64,000 nt of DNA from Nibribacter roseus. GTDB taxonomy: Bacteria; Bacteroidota; Bacteroidia; Cytophagales; Hymenobacteraceae. Below the pieces are notes generated by a model. The model had not been told where the DNA came from. It searched no databases and saw only the letters and a list, made by a program, of their open reading frames with translations. This document shows, piece after piece, positions 42,777 through 51,410 of this stretch (position 1 is its first letter; each line of letters opens with the position of its first letter). The translations under genes were made by a program, and so were the position numbers. The stretch spans positions 1,922,001-1,986,000 of the forward strand of contig NZ_JBHSYQ010000003.1 in NCBI RefSeq assembly GCF_042662225.1, read 5' to 3'.

Positions 42777-45332
42777 TTAGCCTCTTGGGTTCAAGGCTTC
42801 ATCAATGCGGTCTAATAAGTCTAGTAGATGATAATCGCTCAGAGTATCAGAGTTGCTGTTCGCTGACCCTTTAATCATTCTGTTGATGTTGCGCAATTGG
42901 GCTTTGGCCACAGAAGTTACATCGGTTTGCTGGTAATTCACGGTAGGAGTGCTTCTTCTGGTGGTGGTAGTTTGGGAAGAAGCGCTTTCTGAAGGTCTTG
43001 CCAGCTCAATTAACTGTTCCACATAAATCTTCTGTAGATTGCGGCGGTAAACATCAATTGGCTGATTGTCTTTTGCTTCCCTGAAAATAATGTTATTCAG
43101 GTCACCAAATAAATCGGTCACTTTGTACGCCTTGGTACCATCTATAGCCTCACCTACTACTAATTTGTTGATGGTGTTGCCACTCACCAAACGGTTCAGA
43201 ACAGCCTGCTGGCTGCGTGAAATCACTGTAAGCGGATTTTGCCCCGTATTATTCAATACTGTCTCATTCAGGAGCCAGGTAGGGGTGGTGAAAAGTTGTT
43301 TGTCTAAGAAGGCCATGGCTTCTCTCTGGGTAGCAGCTGGCGTGCGTTCATATACAAAACCCTCTTGCTCTACCGTTTTAGGGTTTTCATACACACCACC
43401 AATGTTTTTGGCTACATGCCCCATGTAACGGTTAAATTGGCCAGTCAACTGATTGTACATGCCCTGCAGGTTCTCATAGCCCTGGTTTTCTTCACGGGTC
43501 CACTCGGGTAACTTCACTAAAATACGCTGTAGGTTTTTGATGCCGTAGGTACTGGCCAGCATAGCGTTATCACCCAAGTCTTCATTCTGAGAATGCGGGT
43601 CGTCTGGATTAGTTTCCGTACCAAACCAGTTGCGACGGTTCTTCAGAGCTTCCATGGTCATTTTATTCAGAATAGGAACTTCCTCCTTCGCGTTATCCGC
43701 TTGCGGAAGTACACGGTAGCCCCACTCTATGGCCCACAGGTCATAATCACCAATTCTTGGGTAAAGACCTTTGGTAGAAATGTTGTCTTCTGGCTGAGCC
43801 ACGTAGTTGAAACGGGCGTAGTCCATGATAGACGGGGTGTGGCCATTGGCTTCCACCCATTTTTTGTTGCGCAGGTTTTCAACTGGCACGGTTGAGCTAG
43901 AGCCGTAGTTGTGGCGCAGACCCAAAGTGTGACCAACTTCGTGCGAAGAAACAAAGCGAATCAAATCGCCCATCAGCTCATCTGGGAATTGCATTTGGCG
44001 AGCTCTAGGGTCAACGGCTGATGCTTGAATCATGTACCAGTCACGCACCAGTTTCATCACGTTATGGTACCAGTTAATGTGGCTTTCCAGAATCTCGCCG
44101 CTACGTGGGTCAGCAATGCTAGGACCGCTGGCGTTAGAAATCTCAGAAGGTTTGTATACTATGGCGGAGTGACGGGCATCTTCCAAGCTCCAGGTAGGAT
44201 CTTCTTTAGGCGTAGGGGCTACTTTGCCAATCACAGCGTTTTTAAAACCAGCCTTTTCAAAAGCTTTCTGCCAGTCATTTACTCCGGCAATCAGATAGGG
44301 TACCCATTTCTTAGGAGTGGCAGGGTCAATGTAGAAAATAATTGGTTTGGCTGGTTCTACCAATTCGCCGCGCTTGTACTTGGCCATGTCTTTCGGCTTT
44401 GGCTCCAGTCTCCAGCGCTTCACCATTCTAATGTCTTTCACACCCTGTGGGTTGGCGTCAAAATCTACATAACCAACAGTGAAGTAACCTACGCGTGGGT
44501 CAAAGTAACGGGGTTGCATAGGTTTTTTTGGCAACACTACCATTGAAGAGTTCACTTCAATAGTTGAAGAACCGTTAAGCGCGCTATTTCCGCCGCCACC
44601 GCTGGAGCTGCTTCCGCCACCAGTAGTAGGAGGGGTGAGCACGTACGTTTTTACAGTAGAGATTTCAACGTTTGCCGGAAACGTGCGGACATCTTGAATG
44701 TAGCTGCGGTCACCAATAAAGTTGCCTAACCGGAAACGTGATTTGCCGGCAGTAGAGTTGAACGAGAAAACATCGTTTTCGCCTTTAATGTAGCTGGTTA
44801 CGTCAATTACGCTTCCTTTTCCGTTGGGAGCGTAAGCGGCTATATCAAACGCGGCCACAATGGCTTGTACGTTCGAGCGCTGCACCGCCTGGTACATTGA
44901 CGCGGTGCTGTCTGGGCTATAGGTATCAAAAGAAACCTTCCGCATAAAAATACGGTCATCCGGACCTTTCTCAAATATAACTACGGCAGAACCTATCTGG
45001 TCACCGGCATAACCTGCTGCTGAACGAACTTCAGCTCCGGCCTTAGAAATACGGTTTACCACCAGAATTTCACGGCCCAGTACTGAGTCAGCCAATTCAA
45101 AGAAGTACTTGTCTTCTACTTTGTGTACATTGAAAAAGCCAGTTTTAGACAAAGCCTTGTCAGTGATGACATCTGAATATGCTTTGGGCTTCGAGTTTTT
45201 GGTGTCATTGCCTTTCATGCCGGCAGTCCCGGCTACCCGGCGGGTAGAATCTGCGGGTTGTGTTCGGCCCTGGGACATGGCAACGCCCGCAAAGGACGCA
45301 CATAGCCCCAGGGTCAAGATGAATTTCTTCAT
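42777..45332 (-). CDS. Zinc-dependent metalloprotease (DUF5117/DUF5118/DUF4953 family)
   Basis: 851 residues. Signal peptide to about residue 20 (CASFAGVAMSQ). A 75-residue N-terminal domain precedes a long beta domain, and a low-complexity Ser/Gly linker (GGGSSSSGGGGN) sits near residue 240. The zinc site is HEVGHTLGLRHN near 470, the extended HExxHxxGxxH of metzincin-like peptidases, with a following SIMDYARFNYVAQ stretch that serves as a Met-turn. Extracytoplasmic by signal peptide; no T9SS sorting domain. Substrate unknown; common in Bacteroidota. Confidence 0.88.
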   Translation of the reverse strand: MKKFILTLGLCASFAGVAMSQGRTQPADSTRRVAGTAGMKGNDTKNSKPKAYSDVITDKALSKTGFFNVHKVEDKYFFELADSVLGREILVVNRISKAGAEVRSAAGYAGDQIGSAVVIFEKGPDDRIFMRKVSFDTYSPDSTASMYQAVQRSNVQAIVAAFDIAAYAPNGKGSVIDVTSYIKGENDVFSFNSTAGKSRFRLGNFIGDRSYIQDVRTFPANVEISTVKTYVLTPPTTGGGSSSSGGGGNSALNGSSTIEVNSSMVVLPKKPMQPRYFDPRVGYFTVGYVDFDANPQGVKDIRMVKRWRLEPKPKDMAKYKRGELVEPAKPIIFYIDPATPKKWVPYLIAGVNDWQKAFEKAGFKNAVIGKVAPTPKEDPTWSLEDARHSAIVYKPSEISNASGPSIADPRSGEILESHINWYHNVMKLVRDWYMIQASAVDPRARQMQFPDELMGDLIRFVSSHEVGHTLGLRHNYGSSSTVPVENLRNKKWVEANGHTPSIMDYARFNYVAQPEDNISTKGLYPRIGDYDLWAIEWGYRVLPQADNAKEEVPILNKMTMEALKNRRNWFGTETNPDDPHSQNEDLGDNAMLASTYGIKNLQRILVKLPEWTREENQGYENLQGMYNQLTGQFNRYMGHVAKNIGGVYENPKTVEQEGFVYERTPAATQREAMAFLDKQLFTTPTWLLNETVLNNTGQNPLTVISRSQQAVLNRLVSGNTINKLVVGEAIDGTKAYKVTDLFGDLNNIIFREAKDNQPIDVYRRNLQKIYVEQLIELARPSESASSQTTTTRRSTPTVNYQQTDVTSVAKAQLRNINRMIKGSANSNSDTLSDYHLLDLLDRIDEALNPRG

Positions 45333-45461
45333 AAGGTGTAAGCTGGTTTGTTAAAAAGGGTTGTAGTGTTAGGTGTTGAATTTACACGTTTTAGACTATA
45401 ACTTCTGTCAATGGTTTAAAAGGTAAGATAATTAAAGTGCGAAAAGTTTAAACCGGGAGGT

Positions 45462-45497
45462 GGTTTAGCCTTGTTTTCAGAGAAAGAGGCGAAAAAT
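45462..45497. repeat. Family P palindrome, copy P18 (degenerate)
   Basis: GGTTTAGCCTTG ... AGAGGCGAAAAAT between mutB and the metalloprotease gene (both minus strand). Confidence 0.6.
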
Positions 45498-45533
45498 GGC
45501 TGTGTGTCTGCTAGATATTATACATGGGGCTTT

Positions 45534-45571
45534 ACGAGCTGCCGAGCGTCTACAAACCCTCGGCAGCTCGT
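45534..45571 (-). terminator. GC-rich hairpin after mutB
   Basis: ACGAGCTGCCGAG / CTCGGCAGCTCGT, 13-bp perfect stem, 12-nt loop, 22 nt past the mutB stop. The U-run is on the plus side (TTTCTTTTT), not on the minus side, so termination strength for mutB is uncertain. Confidence 0.65.
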
Positions 45572-45592
45572 TTCTTTTTAACCAGCTTTGGG

Positions 45593-47725
45593 TTAACTTT
45601 TAAGTAATTTCTCCAGAATCTCCTGAGCAGCCACACTGATGACCGTACCTGGACCAAACACCCCAGCTACCCCAGCGTCATACAAAAACTGGTAGTCCTG
45701 CGCCGGAATCACGCCGCCGGCAATGACCATTATGTCTTCTCGGCCTAGCTTCTTCAGCTCAGCGATCAACTGTGGAATTAAGGTTTTATGCCCGGCGGCC
45801 AGACTGCTCACGCCTACCACGTGCACATCGTTTTCAGCGGCTTGAAGGGCTACTTCCTCTGGAGTTTGGAAAAGTGGACCCAAGTCAACGTCAAAGCCGA
45901 GGTCGGCGAAAGAGGTGGCAATTACTTTGGAGCCGCGGTCATGGCCGTCCTGGCCCATTTTGGCAACCATAATGCGGGGGCGACGGCCTTCCTGGGCCGC
46001 GAACTGATCCGCTAGCTCCTGGGCTTTGCGGAAGTTTTCATCGTCTGATATTTCTGAACTGTACACGCCTGATATAGATCTGATAGTGGCTCGGTGGCGA
46101 CCGTATACTTTTTCCAAGGCATAAGATATCTCGCCGAGGCTGCACCGCACTCGAGCAGCATTTACGGCTAGCTCCAGCAGGTTGCCTTCGCCTGTTTCAG
46201 CAGCTTGTGTGAGAGCATCCATGGCAGCAAAGACAGCGGCTTCATCACGGTTCTCACGGAGTTGCGCCAAACGGGCTAACTGGGCTTCGCGTACGGCGGT
46301 GTTGTCAATGTCTAAGATTTCCAGTTGCTCTTCCTGCTCCGGCCGGAATTTGTTTACGCCTACAATTACGTCTTTACCGGCGTCAATACGTGCCTGACGG
46401 CGGGCAGCGGCCTCCTCAATGCGCATTTTAGGCAAGCCAGTTTCAATGGCTTTGGCCATGCCGCCTAAGCGTTCCACTTCCTGAATTAAATCCCAGGCGC
46501 GGTGTGCGAGTTGATGGGTGAGGGCCTCCACGTAATAAGAGCCGCCCCAAGGGTCAGCAGTTTTGGTAATGTGCGTTTCCTGCTGCAGATAGATTTGGGT
46601 GTTGCGGGCAATGCGGGCGGAGAAATCGGTTGGTAAGGCTATAGCTTCATCCAGCGCATTGGTGTGCAGACTTTGGGTTCCGCCTAAGGCGGCGGCTAAG
46701 GCTTCCACGGTAGTACGGGCCACGTTGTTGAACGGGTCCTGCTCGGTTAAGCTCCAGCCAGATGTTTGGCAGTGCGTGCGCAGGGCTAGCGATTTGTCAC
46801 TCTTGGGGTTGAACTGCTTAATGATCTTGGCCCAGAGCATACGAGCCGCCCGCATCTTGGCAATTTCCATGAAATGGTTCATGCCAATGGCCCAGAAAAA
46901 CGACAGCCTAGGAGCGAACGTGTCAATGTCCATGCCTGCGGCCAGACCTGTGCGCACGTATTCCAACCCATCGGCTAGGGTGTAGGCTAGTTCAATATCG
47001 GCGGTGGCGCCGGCTTCTTGCATGTGGTAGCCAGAGATGCTGATGGAGTTGAACTTGGGCATGTGCCTGGAGGTGTACGCAAAAATATCAGCGATAATCC
47101 GCATGCTGGGCTCCGGCGGATAAATGTACGTGTTGCGCACCATGAACTCTTTTAAAATGTCGTTCTGGATGGTGCCGCTCAGCTGCTCCGGCTTCACACC
47201 CTGCTCCTCAGCCGCCACAATATAAAAGGCCAGAATGGGTAACACTGCACCGTTCATGGTCATAGACACGCTCATCTGGTCCAGCGGAATCTGGTCGAAC
47301 AGAATCTTCATGTCCAGAATAGAATCAATGGCTACACCAGCCTTGCCTACGTCACCAACCACGCGTGGGTGATCAGAGTCGTAGCCCCGGTGCGTAGCTA
47401 AGTCAAACGCCACCGATAGCCCTTTCTGACCGGCGGCCAGGTTGCGGCGGTAAAAAGCGTTTGATTCTTCGGCCGTGCTAAAGCCGGCATACTGCCTGAT
47501 CGTCCATGGGTTCTTCACGTACATGGTGCTGTACGGACCCCGCAAATAAGGAGGTATGCCAGCAGCGAAGTCCAGATGCTCAAACTTTTCAGTGTCTTCT
47601 TTGGTGTAGAAGTTCTGCAGCGGCAGGCGCTCAGCCGTCTTCCAGGTTTTCCGCTCCGTTTTTGGCTTGTTTTCCGGAAAAGAGCCCGAAAACGTAAATG
47701 GTATTTTGGTGAAATCTGGTTTCAT
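45593..47725 (-). CDS. mutB: Methylmalonyl-CoA mutase large (catalytic) subunit
   Basis: 710 residues, close to the usual 714. Converts methylmalonyl-CoA to succinyl-CoA using adenosylcobalamin. The TIM-barrel domain has RPLPLQN-like entry (LPLQNFYTKED), the substrate channel segments IRQYAGFSTAEESNAFYRRN and FDLATHRGYDSDHPRV, and TCQTSGWSLTEQDP. The B12 domain near the C-terminus carries the cobalt ligand motif DGHDRGSKV (DxHxxG). Residues 11-23 are encoded by palindrome P19. Separated from mutA by a 310-nt repeat-filled gap instead of the usual close spacing. Confidence 0.96.
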   Translation of the reverse strand: MKPDFTKIPFTFSGSFPENKPKTERKTWKTAERLPLQNFYTKEDTEKFEHLDFAAGIPPYLRGPYSTMYVKNPWTIRQYAGFSTAEESNAFYRRNLAAGQKGLSVAFDLATHRGYDSDHPRVVGDVGKAGVAIDSILDMKILFDQIPLDQMSVSMTMNGAVLPILAFYIVAAEEQGVKPEQLSGTIQNDILKEFMVRNTYIYPPEPSMRIIADIFAYTSRHMPKFNSISISGYHMQEAGATADIELAYTLADGLEYVRTGLAAGMDIDTFAPRLSFFWAIGMNHFMEIAKMRAARMLWAKIIKQFNPKSDKSLALRTHCQTSGWSLTEQDPFNNVARTTVEALAAALGGTQSLHTNALDEAIALPTDFSARIARNTQIYLQQETHITKTADPWGGSYYVEALTHQLAHRAWDLIQEVERLGGMAKAIETGLPKMRIEEAAARRQARIDAGKDVIVGVNKFRPEQEEQLEILDIDNTAVREAQLARLAQLRENRDEAAVFAAMDALTQAAETGEGNLLELAVNAARVRCSLGEISYALEKVYGRHRATIRSISGVYSSEISDDENFRKAQELADQFAAQEGRRPRIMVAKMGQDGHDRGSKVIATSFADLGFDVDLGPLFQTPEEVALQAAENDVHVVGVSSLAAGHKTLIPQLIAELKKLGREDIMVIAGGVIPAQDYQFLYDAGVAGVFGPGTVISVAAQEILEKLLKS
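47658..47693. repeat. Family P palindrome, copy P19, inside mutB
   Basis: GTTTTTGGCTTG TTTTCCGGAAAA GAGCCCGAAAAC lies in frame within the mutB N-terminus and encodes TFSGSFPENKPKT on the minus strand. It has 36 nt (12 codons), so insertion of this length leaves the frame intact. Confidence 0.88.
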
Positions 47726-47730
47726 TTTTT

Positions 47731-47763
47731 TAGACGTTAGATGTTAGACGCAAGACAAAAGAC
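47731..47763. repeat. AGAC-word heptamer array
   Basis: TAGACGT, TAGATGT, TAGACGC, AAGACAA, AAGAC: 7-nt period with variable positions. Begins 5 nt upstream of the mutB ATG, so lies in its leader. Confidence 0.65.
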
Positions 47764-47889
47764 TATCCTGCAATGGCATCTGGTTTCTATTCTTAATACT
47801 GCACCGTTCATTCATTTGCACTTGCTTTCGCCGTTTTCCCCTCCACTGTTATCTTAGAAGAATTTGGTGGCGGGTATAGGTGTTCTTAG

Positions 47890-47982
47890 TTGTCCTTCTG
47901 AGTGCAGACGGAGAATCTTACTATAATTCTTCTGTAAAACTTCTTCGTTAGATCCCTCGGTTACACTCGGGATGACCTAAAG
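47890..47982. repeat. GTC..T-GAG / GGATCTAAC inverted repeat, degenerate
   Basis: Left arm 47890-47921 (TTGTCCTTCTGAGTGCAGA...GAATCTTAC) and right arm 47947-47982 (GTTAGATCCCTCGG...GGGATGACC) are inverted copies of the element seen better at 62896-63080. Confidence 0.6.
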
Positions 47983-48035
47983 GAGAATAACGCTAGACTC
48001 AGAATTCAGGACTCAGGACTGGCGCGCGCAGCGCG

Positions 48036-49868
48036 CTACATTAGCCGTTCCTGAATGCGGGCAATGATCTCTACTGTATCACAACCCTGAAATAGAAACT
48101 CGTCAAAACCGTGGGCGCGGAGCTCATCTTTCAGGTGCAATGGGTCATCGGCTAAAATCAGGGCGGGGCCTTGCCGATGTTGGGCGCGCATGCCAGTGGC
48201 AAAAGCTTCGGCGAATTTGTCGAACTCATTTTCTGGGGCGGCCATCACAATTACCTGCACATCCATCTCTTTCACGGCACCCAAAGCAGCTGAAGGGGTA
48301 TCGAACTTGAGCACCTGCGTGGTGAAGCCGGAGCAGGTAAAGAACTCCCGCGCAAACGAAGCGTGTATATGTTCCTGAAGGGCGTTTCCAATATGCACCA
48401 CCAGCGCGTGCGGACGACGGTTTTTCTTGCGGTAATGCAGTTCCGTGGCCAGGCGCATGACTTCATAGGAGTAGGCGGCGCGGGTGTTGTCGAATTGTTT
48501 GCTCTGAATCAGATCCTCAGGGTCAAAATCATGCTTTTCGTTGGGGTTGGGGTATTTGTTCGTGCCCAATATCACTTCTTTGCCCGAGGCAATGTCTTTG
48601 AATTTTTGACTGCTGGCCTCTTTTATCAGGTTGTTGATATAACCTGTATTAGAAGCCGGAATGAAACCACCCCTGCTCTCTATGTCCTGAAACAATGCCC
48701 AAGCTTTCTCAGCGATTTGCTGGGTAAGGTATTCCAGGTAATAAGAGCCGGCTGCTGGGTCAATGGCCTGGTCTAGATAAGCTTCTTCTTTCAGAATGAT
48801 GGGAATGTTACGGGCGATACGCTCGCTAAAGTCATTGGCCTTCCGGAAAGTGCTGTCAAACGGCTCCACTTCCACGGAGTTCACTCCGCCAATCACTGCG
48901 CTCATTACCTCAGTGGTGTGCCGAAGCAAATTAGTGTGCGGGTCCAAAGTTGTCTGGTGCCAGCGCGATGTGGAGGCATGAATACTCAAGGCACCGGCAA
49001 CACTAGCAGGAGCGCCAAAGGCTTCCACTATTTTCGCCCACAGCAGCCGTACCGCTCTGAACTTGGCAATCTCGAAGAAGTAGTTGGTGCCTACGGCCAG
49101 GTGAAATTGCATGTTCTGGAAAATTCGCTCTACGGGCAGAATGTCACAGTTAAGACCATTAGTGTAGCAAACCGCAATAGATAGAGTGATTGCCACTTCC
49201 TGCACCAGCGTAGCTCCTTTGTTGCTGAAGTGAGAGCCATTAATGGTGAGGGCGTAAAAATTAGGAGAGTCTAAGGTCTGTTCCATTAGGTGCTGCACGT
49301 GCTCCATGTCCAGCTGCTTATAATTCTCTGAAGACAATATAGGCGAACACTTCAGAAATCCCTGTAACTGGTTCAGGTTAACTTTTTTGCGGGTGAGCCC
49401 TGCGAGTAGGTGATGCAGAAAATTGGCCGCTTCGGTAGAAACAGTGTAGGCCACCGGCACCTGTGTCAGGTCTATTTGCTCAATGAGGTAAACTGTATCA
49501 AAATCATAGCCTTGCTCCAATATGAAATGAATGCCATCTGCTCCTTTTCTTAGCACCTCTACGGCTTTGTCAACGGCCTCTCTGCCCTTGCCAGATACTC
49601 TGATCACCTGGTAGTTCAGCCAGTTATTTTGGTTTGTTTTGGGCGTGCGCAGGTAAGGGTACTGTCCGGGCGCGGTGTAGAAGGCGGCATCAGCTGGGCG
49701 ATTATCTTTCGTATAAAAAGGAGCCACGACAATTCCTTCATAACTCTGCCAGTGCAGGTCATTTGGGTCGGCGCCTTTTAGGTCTTGTTTTATCTTGGCA
49801 GCCCATTGCTCTGCCGTTACCGGCCCGAACTCAGGGAATAGTGCCTCTGAAGAGGAAGTGTCAGTCAT
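48036..49868 (-). CDS. mutA: Methylmalonyl-CoA mutase small subunit
   Basis: 610 residues from the ATG at 49866-49868 (an in-frame start 84 nt upstream is less likely because the family begins at about this MTDTSSSEALFPEF). Same fold as mutB but non-catalytic: the expected DxHxxG cobalamin ligand is replaced by HIGNALQEHIHASF, as in other small subunits, so it serves as the structural partner of the heterodimer. Contains ALSIHASTSRWHQTTLDP matching the large subunit's segment. Upstream of mutB in the same direction. Confidence 0.93.
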   Translation of the reverse strand: MTDTSSSEALFPEFGPVTAEQWAAKIKQDLKGADPNDLHWQSYEGIVVAPFYTKDNRPADAAFYTAPGQYPYLRTPKTNQNNWLNYQVIRVSGKGREAVDKAVEVLRKGADGIHFILEQGYDFDTVYLIEQIDLTQVPVAYTVSTEAANFLHHLLAGLTRKKVNLNQLQGFLKCSPILSSENYKQLDMEHVQHLMEQTLDSPNFYALTINGSHFSNKGATLVQEVAITLSIAVCYTNGLNCDILPVERIFQNMQFHLAVGTNYFFEIAKFRAVRLLWAKIVEAFGAPASVAGALSIHASTSRWHQTTLDPHTNLLRHTTEVMSAVIGGVNSVEVEPFDSTFRKANDFSERIARNIPIILKEEAYLDQAIDPAAGSYYLEYLTQQIAEKAWALFQDIESRGGFIPASNTGYINNLIKEASSQKFKDIASGKEVILGTNKYPNPNEKHDFDPEDLIQSKQFDNTRAAYSYEVMRLATELHYRKKNRRPHALVVHIGNALQEHIHASFAREFFTCSGFTTQVLKFDTPSAALGAVKEMDVQVIVMAAPENEFDKFAEAFATGMRAQHRQGPALILADDPLHLKDELRAHGFDEFLFQGCDTVEIIARIQERLM

Positions 49869-50032
49869 ACAAACGCTAACGGTTGTTTGGGTAAATATAG
49901 CTTTTTGCTTGAACTGTTCTACGGCAGAACTGGTAATTCCGCTGCCGTGCAATGTTAGGTTTGGCCTGATTAAATAAAAATTGCAGCGTTAAGGAGTGGA
50001 GGTAATTCTGTGTAAGAAAAAAGCTTTCTGCT

Positions 50033-50068
50033 GTTTTTGATGTGTTTTTCTAAAAATAGCTCCAAAAC
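50033..50068. repeat. Family P palindrome, copy P20
   Basis: GTTTTTGATGTG ... TAGCTCCAAAAC between divergent mutA and DUF72 genes, 39 nt before the DUF72 start. Confidence 0.75.
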
Positions 50069-50107
50069 AACGGAAACTTGCTCTCTGATTCTGCGTCTGT
50101 ACACCAC

Positions 50108-50857
50108 ATGGAGCTACCTCAAGACAAACTGTACATTGGCACCTCGGGCTGGAGTTACGCCTGGCGCGGCATTTTTTATCCTGAAGATATCAAGTCAGCG
50201 GAGATGCTACCTTTTTACGCCCAGCACTTTAACTGCACCGAGGTCAACAGCAGTTTCTACCATTTCACCATGGAGAAAACTATTCAGAAGTGGCTGGACA
50301 TTACACCGCCTCATTTTAAGTTCGCGCCCAAACTTCACCGCTCCATTACCCATGAAAATCGCCTGCAAAACATTGAAGACCCGCTCCGCAAGTGGATGGG
50401 CCGTTTTCTGATAATGGGAGAGAGGCTGGGGCCGGTACTGGTGCAGTTGCCCGGTTCTTTCCACTACAACGAAATGGTGGCCAAGCATTTCTTCACGCTG
50501 CTCCGGGATTTGTATCCCCAAACAGTATTTGCGCTGGAAGTCAGGCACGTTTCTTGGCACACAGAAGAAGCGCTGGAACTGCTGGAGGAATTCAACATTT
50601 CATTGGTAGTGATTAGTGCCGGTAAGAAATGGCCTGCCCTAGCCGCCGCCACTACTGATACGGTTTACCTGCGTCTGCACGGCCACGAGGTAGTCTACCG
50701 CAGCCCTTATCCAGAGGAAGAATTGGAGCGGTTTACTTACATGGCGCAAGACTGGCTCCTGGACGGGAAAGAGGTGTGGTGCTTCTTCAACAATACCATA
50801 GGCGGAAACGCTACTACTGATGCGCAAAAGCTAAAGCAGATGCTAATAAATTTGTAA
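50108..50857 (+). CDS. DUF72 domain protein (YecE-like)
   Basis: 249 residues from the ATG at 50108. TIM-barrel family with YIGTSGWSYAWRGIFYP at the start, NCTEVNSSFYHF, FKFAPKLHRSITH, VLVQLPGSFHYN and the closing WCFFNNTIGGNATTDA. The family function is not established. A start 30 nt upstream is possible, but the conserved opening fits this ATG. Palindromes P21 and P22 lie downstream. Confidence 0.88.
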   Translation: MELPQDKLYIGTSGWSYAWRGIFYPEDIKSAEMLPFYAQHFNCTEVNSSFYHFTMEKTIQKWLDITPPHFKFAPKLHRSITHENRLQNIEDPLRKWMGRFLIMGERLGPVLVQLPGSFHYNEMVAKHFFTLLRDLYPQTVFALEVRHVSWHTEEALELLEEFNISLVVISAGKKWPALAAATTDTVYLRLHGHEVVYRSPYPEEELERFTYMAQDWLLDGKEVWCFFNNTIGGNATTDAQKLKQMLINL

Positions 50858-50862
50858 GGCTG

Positions 50863-50897
50863 ATTTTGAGTTGTTTTTGAAAAAAGTGGCCGAAAAG
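50863..50897. repeat. Family P palindrome, copy P21 (degenerate)
   Basis: ATTTTGAGTTG ... GTGGCCGAAAAG, 5 nt after the DUF72 stop. T/A tracts kept, inner blocks poorly paired. Confidence 0.5.
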
Positions 50898-50967
50898 AGG
50901 ATGTATTTCAGATGGGTACCAAGGATAGAATTTGGTACGAACTTGCAGTTTTATCAGTAATGCGTGG

Positions 50968-50990
50968 GAGACGAGGCAGTGCCTAGTCTC
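50968..50990. repeat. Short GAGAC-type inverted repeat
   Basis: GAGACGAGGCA / TGCCTAGTCTC, one mismatch, followed by TAC: resembles the dispersed GTAGAGAC...GTCTCTAC class of small repeats. Confidence 0.5.
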
Positions 50991-51000
50991 TACAGGAACA

Positions 51001-51030
51001 GACCTCACAGGTTTTATAACATGTGAGGTC
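51001..51030 (+). terminator. Hairpin with T-run in the DUF72-ctlX gap
   Basis: GACCTCACA / TGTGAGGTC, 9-bp stem, 12-nt loop, then TTTCTTTTG on the plus strand; about 145 nt past the DUF72 stop, so a candidate terminator. Confidence 0.55.
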
Positions 51031-51044
51031 TTTCTTTTGCTGGT

Positions 51045-51080
51045 GTTTTTAGCCTGATTTTTCAAAAACAGGCCAAAAAC
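51045..51080. repeat. Family P palindrome, copy P22
   Basis: GTTTTTAGCCTG ... CAGGCCAAAAAC, well paired. Confidence 0.88.
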
Positions 51081-51368
51081 GCATTTAGTGGTACTACTTA
51101 CTCTCCGAGGTAGAGGAACAGAGAAGTGTAAGGCAAAGGAAAACACCAAGTTTCCAACATCAGTAGATGCGAGAATGGAGAAGCACGCCTGCGGCTTGTA
51201 CTTATTAGGTCTCTCGGCGTTGGTTGAATTGGCCGCAAAAGTAGAGGTTCAGCAATGTGTGGTGTCGCTGCAAGGCAGCGAAGGTAGTCAGAGACTACCT
51301 GTCCATCTGACGTTGGCAGTCAATAGACTCCCAACAGCAACAATAATCAGTAAGAAAATTCAGTTTCA

Positions 51369-51410
51369 GCAACCAACAATCAACAACAAGCAATCAACAA
51401 TCAGCAACTA
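51369..51410. repeat. CAA-word heptamer array at the ctlX stop
   Basis: Words CAACCAA, CAATCAA, CAACAAG, CAATCAA, CAATCAG, CAACTAA in 7-nt period; the last word contains the ctlX stop codon (minus strand). Confidence 0.7.

Larger units (their letters stand above)
47726..48035. other. Repeat mosaic between mutA and mutB
   Basis: The 310-nt gap holds an AGAC-word heptamer array (47731-47763), a GTCAT-type inverted repeat (47890-47982), a second short array (47993-48018) and a GCGCGC-AGC-GCGCTA run by the mutA stop. No gene is seen. Confidence 0.75.
50858..51407. other. 550-nt convergent spacer rich in repeats
   Basis: Holds P21, two small inverted repeats (50968-50990, GAGACGAGGCA/TGCCTAGTCTC; 51001-51030), P22 and a heptamer array by ctlX. 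A CAAGGCAGCG and a GGTAGTCAGAGACTACC palindrome (about 51284-51300) are also seen. Open frames crossing it lack support. Confidence 0.65.
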
